Source: Curtobacterium pusillum (GTDB lineage Bacteria > Actinomycetota > Actinomycetes > Actinomycetales > Microbacteriaceae). From it: a DNA stretch of 64,000 nucleotides. The stretch's first letter is position 1. Every line of letters starts with the position of its first letter. Below the pieces are notes generated by a model, which saw only the letters and a program-made list of their open reading frames with translations, made no database searches and was not told the DNA's origin. The stretch is from the NCBI RefSeq assembly GCF_013359865.1, contig NZ_JABMCE010000086.1:186001-250000 (forward strand). Reading direction: 5' to 3'. This document shows, in pieces, positions 42,843-51,492 of this stretch. A program made the translations under genes and the position numbers.

Positions 42843-43798
42843 TGGCCGAGCCGGACGCGGCTCCGTCGTCGGAGCCGGGAGCGGCTCGCCGGTCGCGTCG
42901 ACGACAGCACGCGGGCGGGGCCGACGGTCGCGCGCGCGGGCGCCACCGCGGCGGGGCGGACGAGCGGTTCGGTTCCACCCTGGAGGCGCTGGGCACGATC
43001 GCCAGGGACGGCGCGTCGGTCAGTGCGTCCGTCATCGACACCTCGACCGGCAAGGCCCTGCTGGCGGTGGACGACACGCTCGTCCAGCCGGTGGCGAGTC
43101 TGGGTCGCGTGCTGCTCCTCGTCGAGGTCGCTGCGCGACTCGAGGACGGTGGTCTGCACGGGGACCGGCTGCAGCGGATGGCGCGGGACACCGCCACCGG
43201 TGCCGGGCTCTGGCAGTTCCTGCAGGAGCCGACCATGCAGGTGTCCGACCTCGCGACCCTGGTCGGCGCGAGCGCGGACGCGTGGGCGATGAACGCACTG
43301 CTGTCGACCGTCGGGATCGACTCCGTCCGGGAACGTGCGGAGTCGCTCGGGATCGAGCGCACCGCCCTCATCGACCGGGTCCGGGACCGCCGCGGTCCGG
43401 ACGACGCCCCGGACGCGTCGGTGGCACCGACGGGTGAGCTCGCCTGGCTCATGCGCGGGCTCGCGCTCGGCGAGGTCGTCGACGAGGCGGTGTCGAACCG
43501 GGTGCTGGGATGGCTCTCGCTCGCGTCCGACCTCAGTCTCGTCGCGGGCTCGTTCGGCCTCGACCCGCTGGCGCACCGGGCACTCGACCACGGTCTGCAG
43601 GTCGTGTCGGTGACCGGATCGAGCACGGGGGTCCGAGCCGAGGCGGGGATCCTCCGCGGTCCGGGGTCGTCGGTCAGCTACGCGGTGACGGTGACGTTCG
43701 ACGACGCCTCGCTGCAGCGACGCCTGGCCGTGATCGAAGCGCTGCGGACGATGGGCACCGAGGTGCTCGAGGCCGTGCACGAGCCCGCGGTGCGCTGA
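42842..43798 (+). CDS. Class-A beta-lactamase-like serine hydrolase, catalytic motifs degenerate
   Basis: 318-aa protein with the fold of PF13354 relatives after a ~40-residue Arg/Gly-rich N-terminus. The SxxK site is SLGR in QPVASLGRVLLLVE (Lys replaced by Arg), the SDN position reads SAD, and the KTG region is VTGSSTG. It therefore probably does not hydrolyse beta-lactams and may be non-catalytic or altered. No signal peptide. Coupled to the M13 peptidase by a TGATG overlap. Confidence 0.75.
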   Translation: MAEPDAAPSSEPGAARRSRRRQHAGGADGRARGRHRGGADERFGSTLEALGTIARDGASVSASVIDTSTGKALLAVDDTLVQPVASLGRVLLLVEVAARLEDGGLHGDRLQRMARDTATGAGLWQFLQEPTMQVSDLATLVGASADAWAMNALLSTVGIDSVRERAESLGIERTALIDRVRDRRGPDDAPDASVAPTGELAWLMRGLALGEVVDEAVSNRVLGWLSLASDLSLVAGSFGLDPLAHRALDHGLQVVSVTGSSTGVRAEAGILRGPGSSVSYAVTVTFDDASLQRRLAVIEALRTMGTEVLEAVHEPAVR

Positions 43799-43801
43799 AC
43801 C

Positions 43802-44662
43802 TCAGCGCAGGATGCGGTCTCCGATGAGCGAGCGGACCCACGCGTCGAACCGCTGCCGGAGGACCCGTCCGTCGATCTCCGGCCGCCCGACGCCGGCGTA
43901 GTTCGGGGCCCACGTCTCGACGTACGTGTCAGCTCGGGCGGCCGCGATGACGTCCCACGCACGGACGTCCGGGACCCGGCGACCGGCGGCGGCCTCGTAG
44001 GCGGCGAGGAACCGATCGGCGGCCGAGGCCGACCCGAGCAGCACGAGGTCCTGGCGGCACCAGGCGAGGTCGACGCCGCGTGGGGCGGAGCGGGCGCCGG
44101 ACCAGTCGACGACCCCGCTGAGTCGGTCCCCCTCCCACAGGGTGTTGCCGCTCCAGAAGTCGCCGTGGGTGAGCACGCGCTCGAGGTCGGCCTCCCGCCA
44201 GGCCTCGTGTGCGAGGGCGGCGAGTCGGCCCGCACGGAGGGTGGGCCGGCGGACGTCGTCAGGCAGCCCCGCGGGGTCCAGCCGGTGGATCGCCGCGAGG
44301 GCGGCACCCATCTGCTCCCCGATCACCACGGGATCGAGGTCGGCGGCCGGTGGCCCTCCCGGCAGCGCCTCGGTCACGATGAGGGGGTGGCCGTCGGTCT
44401 CGCCGTGGGCGAGGAGCCGTGGTGCGAGTCGGCCGAGCGGGCGGAGACGGTGGAGGACAGCGAGCTCGCGGACCACAGCGTCGTCGGAGCGTGGGAACGC
44501 GCGGACCACGGCGTGGTCGGCGTGGTCGGCGTGGTCGACGTCGCCGGAGACCAGGAGCGTGCGGGCGTGCTGTCCGCCGGTGAGCTCGCGGTCGAGGACC
44601 AGCGGCCGTCCGAGGAGGTCCGCAGCCGCGGCGACGAGGGCCGGTGAGGTGAGCTGGTCCAC
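43802..44662 (-). CDS. Aminoglycoside-phosphotransferase-fold kinase (APH family)
   Basis: 286-aa small-molecule kinase. The catalytic loop is THGDFWSGNTLW and the metal-binding Asp is in GVVDWSGA; the N-lobe nucleotide site is weakly conserved. Homologues act on choline, homoserine, macrolides or sugars, so an antibiotic role should not be assumed. The GTG has TACGCT one base off the leaderless position. Confidence 0.85.
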   Translation of the reverse strand: MDQLTSPALVAAAADLLGRPLVLDRELTGGQHARTLLVSGDVDHADHADHAVVRAFPRSDDAVVRELAVLHRLRPLGRLAPRLLAHGETDGHPLIVTEALPGGPPAADLDPVVIGEQMGAALAAIHRLDPAGLPDDVRRPTLRAGRLAALAHEAWREADLERVLTHGDFWSGNTLWEGDRLSGVVDWSGARSAPRGVDLAWCRQDLVLLGSASAADRFLAAYEAAAGRRVPDVRAWDVIAAARADTYVETWAPNYAGVGRPEIDGRVLRQRFDAWVRSLIGDRILR

Positions 44663-44723
44663 GGCGTCGAGCGTACTGTCGCGCCCGGTCGGGGCACCGT
44701 CGTCGCAGGTGCGACCCCGTCGG

Positions 44724-45389
44724 TCAGTCGGCTGCCTGTCCCTCCGGGACGAGCGCCTGGACGTTCAGCACCGTCACGTCGGTGGACCGGCAGGCCGTGT
44801 AGTCCGTGGCTGCCACGAACAGGGACTGCTTCGACCCGGGCGGGTAGACCCGGAAGCCATCGGGGGAGACCGGGTCGCACTTCCCGGACGGGTAGTTCTC
44901 GGAGTTGGTGATCTTCAGCGGTGCGACCGCCTCCTGCCCCGCGGCGAGGGTCACGGTGGGGTGCGCCGAGGCGCGGTCCTCGGATGCGGCGTTGCCGAGC
45001 TGCGTGCCGTTGGTGTCCCCGACGAAGGACACCCCGGGCCAGCCCTGCAGCGTGCAGGTCGTCGCGCCGGTGTTCCGCAGGACGAGGTGCACGTACGTGC
45101 TCCCGGCGGCGCCACCGCTGCCGGCCTCGATGCTGCCCGCCAGCGACGACGTCGCACATGCGGCGACCCCGCCGGATCCGCCGGCGGCACCACCGGACGG
45201 CGCAGGCGACGACGCTGCGGATGTCGACGCCGTGGAGGACGGCTCGGGCGACGGTGCTGCGGTGACGGTCTTCGTCGCCGTCGCCGTCGCCGTCGGGGTC
45301 GGGGTGCCGTCCGAGGAGCACCCGGCGAGGAGCCCGACCGCGGCCAGGCCGGTGGCGATGAGGACTGGGGTGCGGACGCGACGTTGCAT
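44724..45389 (-). CDS. DUF4232-domain lipoprotein
   Basis: Surface lipoprotein of 221 aa with lipobox GLLAGC (Cys near residue 23) and a Thr/Ala/Ser/Pro-rich linker to about residue 80. The DUF4232 domain follows: LVLRNTGATTCTLQGWPGVSFVG and a final YTACRSTDVTVLNVQAL, with two cysteine pairs. Function of the family is unknown. The ATG at 45389 gives the standard signal peptide. Confidence 0.88.
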   Translation of the reverse strand: MQRRVRTPVLIATGLAAVGLLAGCSSDGTPTPTATATATKTVTAAPSPEPSSTASTSAASSPAPSGGAAGGSGGVAACATSSLAGSIEAGSGGAAGSTYVHLVLRNTGATTCTLQGWPGVSFVGDTNGTQLGNAASEDRASAHPTVTLAAGQEAVAPLKITNSENYPSGKCDPVSPDGFRVYPPGSKQSLFVAATDYTACRSTDVTVLNVQALVPEGQAAD

Positions 45390-45493
45390 GACCCAACGCA
45401 ATCACCTCGCCGGGGTACACGATTCGGGAGCCACCCAGCCGTCGCGGGCACACTCACGACCACGAGCCGAACCCACGAGCAACGGAGGTCGAC

Positions 45494-45769
45494 ATGGCAG
45501 GGAAGCACGAACAGGCACGCGGTGACGAGGGCCGTTCGGACGGCGTCGAGCCGCGGGCAGGCGCCTTCACGGACAGCGAGATCCCGGGGGAGACGCCCGT
45601 CGTGACGGACGAGCCCGCGGGCGAGTTCGTCTCGAGCGACATCCCGGGCGAGACGCGACCCGACGGCGGCGAGGGTGAGGGCGAGTACGTCGAGTCGGAC
45701 ATCCCCGGCGAGGTCGAGCCCGCTCCCGACGGCGAGGTCGGCCACTACACCGACCGCGACCAGCTCTGA
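45494..45769 (+). CDS. 91-aa acidic protein built of 20-residue repeats
   Basis: Cytoplasmic, highly acidic protein. The decapeptide [FY]-[TV]-x-S-[DE]-IPGE-[TV] occurs at residues 25-34, 45-54 and 65-74, and a degenerate fourth unit HYTDRDQL starts at 84, giving an exact 20-residue period. GGAGG lies upstream of the ATG. No family is recognised. It could be an intrinsically disordered stress protein or a multivalent peptide ligand. Confidence 0.75.
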   Translation: MAGKHEQARGDEGRSDGVEPRAGAFTDSEIPGETPVVTDEPAGEFVSSDIPGETRPDGGEGEGEYVESDIPGEVEPAPDGEVGHYTDRDQL

Positions 45770-45775
45770 TTGTCG

Positions 45776-45813
45776 CCCATGATCAAGCTTGCGTACGTAA
45801 GCTTGATCATGGG
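45776..45813. promoter_or_regulatory. 38-bp near-perfect palindrome upstream of the Fic gene
   Basis: Arms CCCATGATCAAGCTT and AAGCTTGATCATGGG (15 bp each, perfect) flank the nearly symmetric core GCGTACGT. It starts 7 bp after the preceding stop and ends 12 bp before the Fic ATG. The Fic protein has a C-terminal winged-helix-like region, so autoregulation is a reasonable guess. It could also act as an RNA hairpin. Confidence 0.7.
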
Positions 45814-45824
45814 ACCATGTTTCC

Positions 45825-47093
45825 ATGGGCTCCTACGAGACGGTTCGCCGCCAAGGTGACCCGGCGGCATCGTCTCGCCCGTTCCGTTCGCCCATGGTGT
45901 TCCAGGCGTACGTCCCGGACCGGCTGTCCGAGCGCTCGATCAGGCTCGAAGGGCTCGCAGGGGCGGCGATCCTCGAGGCCACGCTCGCCGTCACCGAGTC
46001 GGAGACCAGATCGACCGTCCTCGGGAGCGCCGATGCGCTCGGACGGATGCTCCTCCGGGCGGAAGCTGTCGGGTCCTCGATGATCGAGGGGCTCGAGGTG
46101 TCCCCGCGCAAGCTCCTCGAGGAAGAGGCGAAGGGCACGGACACACCGGGCCAGTGGAGCACCGCGCGAGAGGTGCTCGGCAACATCGACGCGATGACGT
46201 TCCTGGCGGAGGCCGTGACGCCGGGCCGAGAAGTCTCGCTCGAGCTGCTCCTGGAAGCGCACCGGCGTCTGATGACGGCATCCGTGACGCCCGAGTACGG
46301 CGGAGTGGTCCGCACCTCCCAGAACTGGATCGGTGGACCGACGCCCACGAGCGCCGCGTTCGTCCCCCCGAGACCCGAGCTGGTGCCGGAACTCCTGGAC
46401 GATCTCATGGTCTTCGTCAACACGAGCACACTCCCGCCGATCGCGATCGCGGCGATCGCTCACGCACAGTTCGAGACCATCCACCCCTTCGCCGACGGCA
46501 ACGGCCGCATCGGGCGCGCCCTCATCCACGCGGTACTCCGCTCGCGGGCCCTCACCGTGCAGTCAGCCCCACCCGTGTCGCTCGTCCTCGCGACCCGTGC
46601 GTCGGAGTACGAGTCCGCCCTGCAGCGGTACCGTTCGACGGACGAGCCCGATTCCGAACCCGGCCGTGCGGCGGTCGATCAGTTCGTTCGGCTCTTCGCC
46701 GATGCGATGGCCGAGGTCGTCGACCGGATGGACCAGTTCGAGAAGGAGCTCGAGGCGATCAGAGACACATGGCGAGGAGCCCTCGCCGGTGTGCGATCCG
46801 ACTCCGCGGCATGGGGTGTGCTCGACGTGGCACCGAGGATGCCGGTGCTCACGATGCACACCTTCGCCGCCGCGACCGGGAAGAGCGAGCAGGCAGCGAA
46901 CACAGCGCTCCGGCTGCTCGTCGAGCGGGGAATCCTCGTGCAACGGTCGGTAGGCCGCCGAAACCGTGTCTTCGAGGCGGACGCTGTCATCGGAGCCCTT
47001 GCACTGCTGGAGCGTCGACTGGCGTCTCCTGCCGGCGACACAGCGCAGGAACCCCCGGTGCGCCGCGTTCCTGCGGCACCGCCCCGGGGATGA
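45825..47093 (+). CDS. Fic-family AMP transferase (class II) with C-terminal winged helix
   Basis: 422-aa protein of the Fic_N/Fic architecture. The N-terminal helix carries the inhibitory motif SSMIEG (near residue 87), which blocks ATP until relieved. The catalytic core is HPFADGNGRIGRAL (near 221). The C-terminal third (FAAATGKSEQAANTALRLLVERGIL) looks like a winged helix. Such proteins attach AMP to a target protein and may regulate their own gene. No antitoxin gene is adjacent, consistent with built-in inhibition. No ribosome-binding site is visible. Confidence 0.9.
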   Translation: MGSYETVRRQGDPAASSRPFRSPMVFQAYVPDRLSERSIRLEGLAGAAILEATLAVTESETRSTVLGSADALGRMLLRAEAVGSSMIEGLEVSPRKLLEEEAKGTDTPGQWSTAREVLGNIDAMTFLAEAVTPGREVSLELLLEAHRRLMTASVTPEYGGVVRTSQNWIGGPTPTSAAFVPPRPELVPELLDDLMVFVNTSTLPPIAIAAIAHAQFETIHPFADGNGRIGRALIHAVLRSRALTVQSAPPVSLVLATRASEYESALQRYRSTDEPDSEPGRAAVDQFVRLFADAMAEVVDRMDQFEKELEAIRDTWRGALAGVRSDSAAWGVLDVAPRMPVLTMHTFAAATGKSEQAANTALRLLVERGILVQRSVGRRNRVFEADAVIGALALLERRLASPAGDTAQEPPVRRVPAAPPRG

Positions 47094-47096
47094 GCC

Positions 47097-47528
47097 TCAG
47101 TCGATGAGCTCCGCCGCCACCAGGCGGCGGAGCGTCTCCACGCCCGCCGGCGGGCAGCGGTCCGAGTCCGCCGAGGTGACCCACTCGACCTCGTCCACCT
47201 CGGCGGAGGCGACGGGCGTGGCGGAGTCCAGCGCGCCTCCAGGCCGGACCAGGAAGAGCGCCATCGCGACCATCGTTCCGGGTGCCTGCCCATGGGCGGG
47301 CTCGGTGACGGTCCCGAACGCTTCGACCTCGTCGGCCGTCAGGCGCAGGCCGGTCTCCTCGAACGCCTCGCGGATGACGGCCTCGACGTCGGTCTCGTGC
47401 GGTTCGGCCTTGCCACCGGGCAGGTAGAGGACGTCGCGCGCCCGCGCACGCACCATCAGGACGCGTCGGTCCCGCACCAGCAGCAGCGCACTGACGCGCA
47501 GGGTCGCGGGGACGGAGGGGAGGCTCAG
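47097..47528 (-). CDS. Nudix hydrolase, probably starting at a CTG that overlaps the hemA stop
   Basis: The Nudix box GGKAEPHETDVEAVIREA plus FEETGL is complete. The first canonical start (GTG at 47477) would give 126 aa and remove the first beta strand. The frame stays open upstream with plausible family sequence (LPSVPATLRVSALLLV) to a CTG at 47528 overlapping the hemA TGA as CTGA, the same 4-bp overlap geometry used by neighbouring genes. I therefore extend it to 143 aa. Substrate unknown. Confidence 0.75.
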   Translation of the reverse strand: MSLPSVPATLRVSALLLVRDRRVLMVRARARDVLYLPGGKAEPHETDVEAVIREAFEETGLRLTADEVEAFGTVTEPAHGQAPGTMVAMALFLVRPGGALDSATPVASAEVDEVEWVTSADSDRCPPAGVETLRRLVAAELID

Positions 47529-48856
47529 CTCGCGTCCGCCTCGTCGGTGCGCTCCGGTACGGCCCGGTCGGGCGCGGTGCGCTCCGCCAACGGCACGACC
47601 GGTGAGGGCAGCTGGGCCTCCGCCTCGGGGCGCACGCCGAACAGGGCGTCGAGCGCCCCGACGAACTCCTCGCCGCGGCCGGCGCGACCGAGCTCGCGCG
47701 CCCGCACGGAGGGGCGGTGCAGCAGGACGCCGACGAGGTGCCGGAGTGCGCGCTCGGTCTGCTCGGCGGATGCGTCGTCACCGTCCGCGCGGCGCTTCGC
47801 CCGGTCGATCTCGTCGTCGAGGATGTCGAACACGTGCTTGCGGAAGGCCACGAGCGCCGGGGTGGTCGACTGCTCGAGGGCCTGGGCGCGGAAGCGGGAC
47901 ACGGCGTCGTCGACCATCGCGCGGGCCTCGGACTCGGCGTTCAACTCGGCGATGGGGGCGTGGATGCTGATGGTCTCGAGGTCGAGGAGTTCGACGCCGT
48001 CGACGTCCGCGGCGTCCGGGTCCACGTTGCGGGGGAGTCCGAGGTCGATGACGATGCGGCGGCCGCCGTCGTCGAGGTCGGCGGGTTCGACGACCGGGAC
48101 CTCGCTCGAGGTGCAGGTGATGACGACGTCGCTCGTGGCGATGGCCTGGCGGAGGTCCGACGCGGCGACGAGGTCGTGCTTCGCGGCGAACCACGGTGCC
48201 CGGCCGGACGGGGAGAAGACCTGGATCGTGGTGGCGCCGCGGTCCCGGAGGGCGGCGATCGTGGTCGCGGCGTAGCTGCCGGTCCCGACGAGGAGCACGC
48301 GGGCCCGGCCCCAATCGGTGACGCGGGAGGAAGCGAGCTCGAGGCCGAGACGGACGAGCGACCGGCCGGCGGCTCCGATCCGGGTGCGGGTCTTCACGCC
48401 GCGGGAGGTGTGCGCCGCCTCTTGGAAGAGCCGCTCGAGGGCCGAGGTGGTGGTGCCGTTCGACCGGGCGTCCTCGAGCGATCGACGGACCTGTCCGGAG
48501 ATCTCGGTCTCGCCGACGACGACGGACTCGAGGCCGCTCGAGACGGCGAAGAGGTGCTGGACGACGTCCTTGCCGCCGAGCACGTGGACGGAGTCGAGGA
48601 CCTCGGCGGGGTCGAGGTCGCTCGCGGCGGCGACGGCGTCGACGGTGGCCGAGACGGCGGAGTCGCGGTCGTCGCCCGCGATGTCGAGGTAGGCCTCGAA
48701 GCGGTTGCAGGTGGCGAGGACGACGGCCCCGTCCAGCACGTCGGAGTCCGTCACGAGACGGCTCGCGGCGGTCGGTGCGCCGATGCTCAGTCGCTCCAGG
48801 AGATCGAAGCTGGCGTTGCGATGCGACGCCGTGAGACAGATGAGCACGTGTTCCAT
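47525..48856 (-). CDS. hemA: Glutamyl-tRNA reductase
   Basis: First enzyme of the C5 route to heme: reduces glutamyl-tRNA to glutamate-1-semialdehyde with NADPH. The 443-aa protein has the nucleophile Cys50 in ATCNRFEAYL, GLESVVVGETEISGQVR, the Rossmann segment VLLVGTGSYAATT and the C-terminal dimerisation helix. The ATG at 48856 gives the conserved start. It is divergent from hemE, unlike the remaining heme genes, so precursor entry can be regulated separately. A Nudix gene follows with probable coupling. Confidence 0.95.
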   Translation of the reverse strand: MEHVLICLTASHRNASFDLLERLSIGAPTAASRLVTDSDVLDGAVVLATCNRFEAYLDIAGDDRDSAVSATVDAVAAASDLDPAEVLDSVHVLGGKDVVQHLFAVSSGLESVVVGETEISGQVRRSLEDARSNGTTTSALERLFQEAAHTSRGVKTRTRIGAAGRSLVRLGLELASSRVTDWGRARVLLVGTGSYAATTIAALRDRGATTIQVFSPSGRAPWFAAKHDLVAASDLRQAIATSDVVITCTSSEVPVVEPADLDDGGRRIVIDLGLPRNVDPDAADVDGVELLDLETISIHAPIAELNAESEARAMVDDAVSRFRAQALEQSTTPALVAFRKHVFDILDDEIDRAKRRADGDDASAEQTERALRHLVGVLLHRPSVRARELGRAGRGEEFVGALDALFGVRPEAEAQLPSPVVPLAERTAPDRAVPERTDEADAS

Positions 48857-48937
48857 GGTAACTCGCGTCGCGACCGGTACCGTTTTCCATCGCGCGTGCA
48901 CGGGATACGTCCTGTTCGCCGATGGGAGAATCATCCG

Positions 48938-50071
48938 GTGACCGACGCACCCACCACCGTCCTCCCCGCCTCGCACCCGCTCGCCTCCGGGCGCACGTCG
49001 GGCTCGCCGCTCGTCCGGGCGCTCCGCGGCGACCGGCCGGAGACCCTTCCGGTGTGGTTCATGCGGCAGGCCGGCCGCTCGCTGCCGGAGTACCGCGAGC
49101 TCCGCGTCGGCACGGCCATGCTCGACGCGTGCCTCGACCCCGAGATGGCGTCGGAGATCACCCTGCAGCCGGTGCGCCGGCACGGGGTCGACGCGGGCAT
49201 CTTCTTCAGCGACATCGTGGTGCCGATCAAGCTCGCGGGCGTCGACGTCGAGATCGTCCCGGGGCGCGGGCCGGTGCTCGGCTCGCCGATCCGCTCGGCG
49301 GCCGACGTGGACGCGCTCGGGACCCTCGACCCGGGGGCGCTCGCACCGATCTCCGAGGCCGTGACGAGGACGGTCGAGCAGCTCGGCGACACCCCGCTCA
49401 TCGGCTTCGCCGGCGCACCCTTCACGCTGGCTGCCTACCTCGTCGAGGGCGGTCCCTCGAAGGACCACAGCCGCGCTCGCACGCTCATGCACGCCGACCC
49501 GGAGACCTGGTCGCGCCTGCTGGGCTGGGCGGCCGAGGTGTCCGGAGCGTTCCTCCGGGCCCAGGTCCTCGCCGGGGCCTCGGCGGCGCAGCTCTTCGAC
49601 TCGTGGGTCGGCTCGCTCTCCCGAGCGGACTACGTGCACTCCGTCGCGCCGCACTCCGCGGCGGCCCTGGCCCACGTCGCCGACCTCGGCGTCCCGCGCA
49701 TCCACTTCGGCGTCGGCAGCGGTGAGGTCCTCCGGGACATGACCACGTTCGGCACGGACACCGTCGGCGTCGATGCGGTCGGCGTGGACTGGCGGCTGCC
49801 GCTCGACGAGGCCGTCCGCCGCGTCGGCACCGGGGTCACCGTGCAGGGCAACATCGACCCGGCGATGCTCTCCGCGCCGTGGGAGGTGCTCGAGGCCCAC
49901 GTGCGGGACGTCGTCCGACGCGGTGGTGCCGCCCGCGCGCACGTCGTGAACCTCGGCCACGGGGTGCCGCCGGAGACCGACCCGACGGTCCTCACCCGGA
50001 TCGTGTCGCTCGTCCACGAGCTCGGCGACGGGACGGACGGGACGGACCGGACGACCGGAGCCGACGCGTGA
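48938..50071 (+). CDS. hemE: Uroporphyrinogen decarboxylase
   Basis: Converts uroporphyrinogen III to coproporphyrinogen III by four decarboxylations. The 377-aa protein shows the family signature VWFMRQAGRSLPEYR, the substrate Asp in FFSDIVVP, and GFAGAPFTLAAYLVEG. The GTG at 48938 is followed by VTDAPTT; GAGAAT is exactly at -12 to -7 and GGGAG also lies upstream. It leads the rightward heme operon and overlaps the next gene as GTGA. Confidence 0.95.
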   Translation: MTDAPTTVLPASHPLASGRTSGSPLVRALRGDRPETLPVWFMRQAGRSLPEYRELRVGTAMLDACLDPEMASEITLQPVRRHGVDAGIFFSDIVVPIKLAGVDVEIVPGRGPVLGSPIRSAADVDALGTLDPGALAPISEAVTRTVEQLGDTPLIGFAGAPFTLAAYLVEGGPSKDHSRARTLMHADPETWSRLLGWAAEVSGAFLRAQVLAGASAAQLFDSWVGSLSRADYVHSVAPHSAAALAHVADLGVPRIHFGVGSGEVLRDMTTFGTDTVGVDAVGVDWRLPLDEAVRRVGTGVTVQGNIDPAMLSAPWEVLEAHVRDVVRRGGAARAHVVNLGHGVPPETDPTVLTRIVSLVHELGDGTDGTDRTTGADA

Positions 50072-51393
50072 CGGACGTCGTCGTGGTCGGTGGCGGGGTC
50101 GCCGGCCTCGTCGCCGCGCGGGACCTGGCGAAGGGCGGCGCACACGTCGTCCTCGTCGAGGGCTCCGGCGTCCTCGGCGGCATGGTCCGCCGGCACACGG
50201 TCGCCGGCCTCGACCTCGACATGGCGGCGGACTCGTTCGCGACGCGCAACGACGCGGTCGGGCGGCTGGCGATCGAGCTCGGTCTCGGGAACGACGTCAC
50301 CACGCCCGATCCCCGGGGCGCCTGGCTGATGACCCGCGACGGGCGCACCTCCCCGATCCCGCAGACCGGGCTGCTCGGCATCCCCGGCAGCCCGATGGCG
50401 GCGGACGTGCTCGCGGTGGTGGGGCAGACGGCGGCGCTGCGGGCGCAGATGGACTCGCTGCTGCCGTCCCTCGTCGGCTCGAAGGCGACCTCGCTCGGCG
50501 CGATGGTCCGGAAGCGGATGGGCGAGCAGGTCCTCGACGACCTCGTCGTCCCGATCGTCGCCGGCGTGCACTCCACGCACCCGGATCACCTCGACCCCGA
50601 CCGCGTGGCACCCGGCCTGCGTGCTGCCCTGCTCCGAGAGGGCTCGCTCGCCCGGGCCGTCCTGGCGCTCCGCGCACGAGCGACCGCCGGGTCCGCCGTG
50701 CAGGGCCTCCGCGGCGGCATCGTGCGGCTCGTGGACGAACTCGTCGCCGACATGGAGACCTACCGCGTCGACGTCCGGCTGCGCGCCCGGGCGACCGCGA
50801 TCGAGCAGCACGCGGTCGAGGTCGTCACCGCCGACGGCGAGGCCGAGCGACTGCCGGCCGAGCACGTGCTCGCCTCGACGCCCGACCCGGCTCGCTCCGC
50901 CGCGGCCTCGCGCACGGGCATCGAACTCGTGACGCTCGTGGTCGACCAGCCCGAGCTGGACGCCGCGCCACGGGGGACCGGGATGCTCGTGCACCCGGAC
51001 GCCGAGGGTGTCCAGGCGAAGGCGCTCACGCACGCCACCGTGAAGTGGCCCTGGCTCGCCGAGGCGGCGGGCGGACGGCACGTGCTCCGCCTCAGCTACG
51101 CGACCGGCCGTGGGGCCGTCGGTGACGGGGAGCCCGTCGGCACGAGCCTCCCGGTCGACCCGGCCGACGCCGTCGGGACCCGTGCCACGCGCGACGCCAC
51201 CGCCCTGCTGGGCGTCCCGGTCGTCCCGGAAGCCGTCGTCGGCGCCGCGCGTGTCCGCTGGAACGGACCCGACACCACGCCGGCCGGTCTGGCGGAGGGT
51301 GTCGTCGGCATCGGGGAGGCCTCGACCGGTCGCGGCCTCGCCGGGATCGTCGCCGCTTCGCGCAGTGCCGCTGGACGCATCCTGGATTCCTGA
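50068..51393 (+). CDS. hemY: Coproporphyrinogen III/protoporphyrinogen oxidase
   Basis: FAD- and oxygen-dependent six-electron oxidase of 441 aa. The N-terminal motif VVVGGGVAGLVAARDLAKGG binds FAD, and the C-terminal EASTGRGLAGIVAASRSA closes the flavin site. In actinobacteria using ChdC, this enzyme makes coproporphyrin III rather than protoporphyrin IX (CgoX role). The GTG start overlaps the hemE stop by 4 bp. A 99-bp gap with its own ribosome-binding site separates it from the next genes. Confidence 0.92.
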   Translation: MTDVVVVGGGVAGLVAARDLAKGGAHVVLVEGSGVLGGMVRRHTVAGLDLDMAADSFATRNDAVGRLAIELGLGNDVTTPDPRGAWLMTRDGRTSPIPQTGLLGIPGSPMAADVLAVVGQTAALRAQMDSLLPSLVGSKATSLGAMVRKRMGEQVLDDLVVPIVAGVHSTHPDHLDPDRVAPGLRAALLREGSLARAVLALRARATAGSAVQGLRGGIVRLVDELVADMETYRVDVRLRARATAIEQHAVEVVTADGEAERLPAEHVLASTPDPARSAAASRTGIELVTLVVDQPELDAAPRGTGMLVHPDAEGVQAKALTHATVKWPWLAEAAGGRHVLRLSYATGRGAVGDGEPVGTSLPVDPADAVGTRATRDATALLGVPVVPEAVVGAARVRWNGPDTTPAGLAEGVVGIGEASTGRGLAGIVAASRSAAGRILDS

Positions 51394-51492
51394 GCGGACC
51401 CCACGCGGGGGGAGGGCTACTGTTGCAGGAACGCCGGACGTATTCCGATCGGCGCATGACCACCGCACACTGACCCAACGGAGGAATCGCAC

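Noticed and set aside
43802..44662. Aminoglycoside resistance gene
   Set aside because: Only the APH fold and its catalytic loop are visible. The fold covers many metabolic kinases, and no mobile context is present.
48857..50143. A possible ~430-residue N-terminal extension of hemA on the minus strand
   Set aside because: HemA homology starts exactly at MEHVLICLTASHRN (48856). The upstream part is antisense to hemE, whose sequence is unambiguous.
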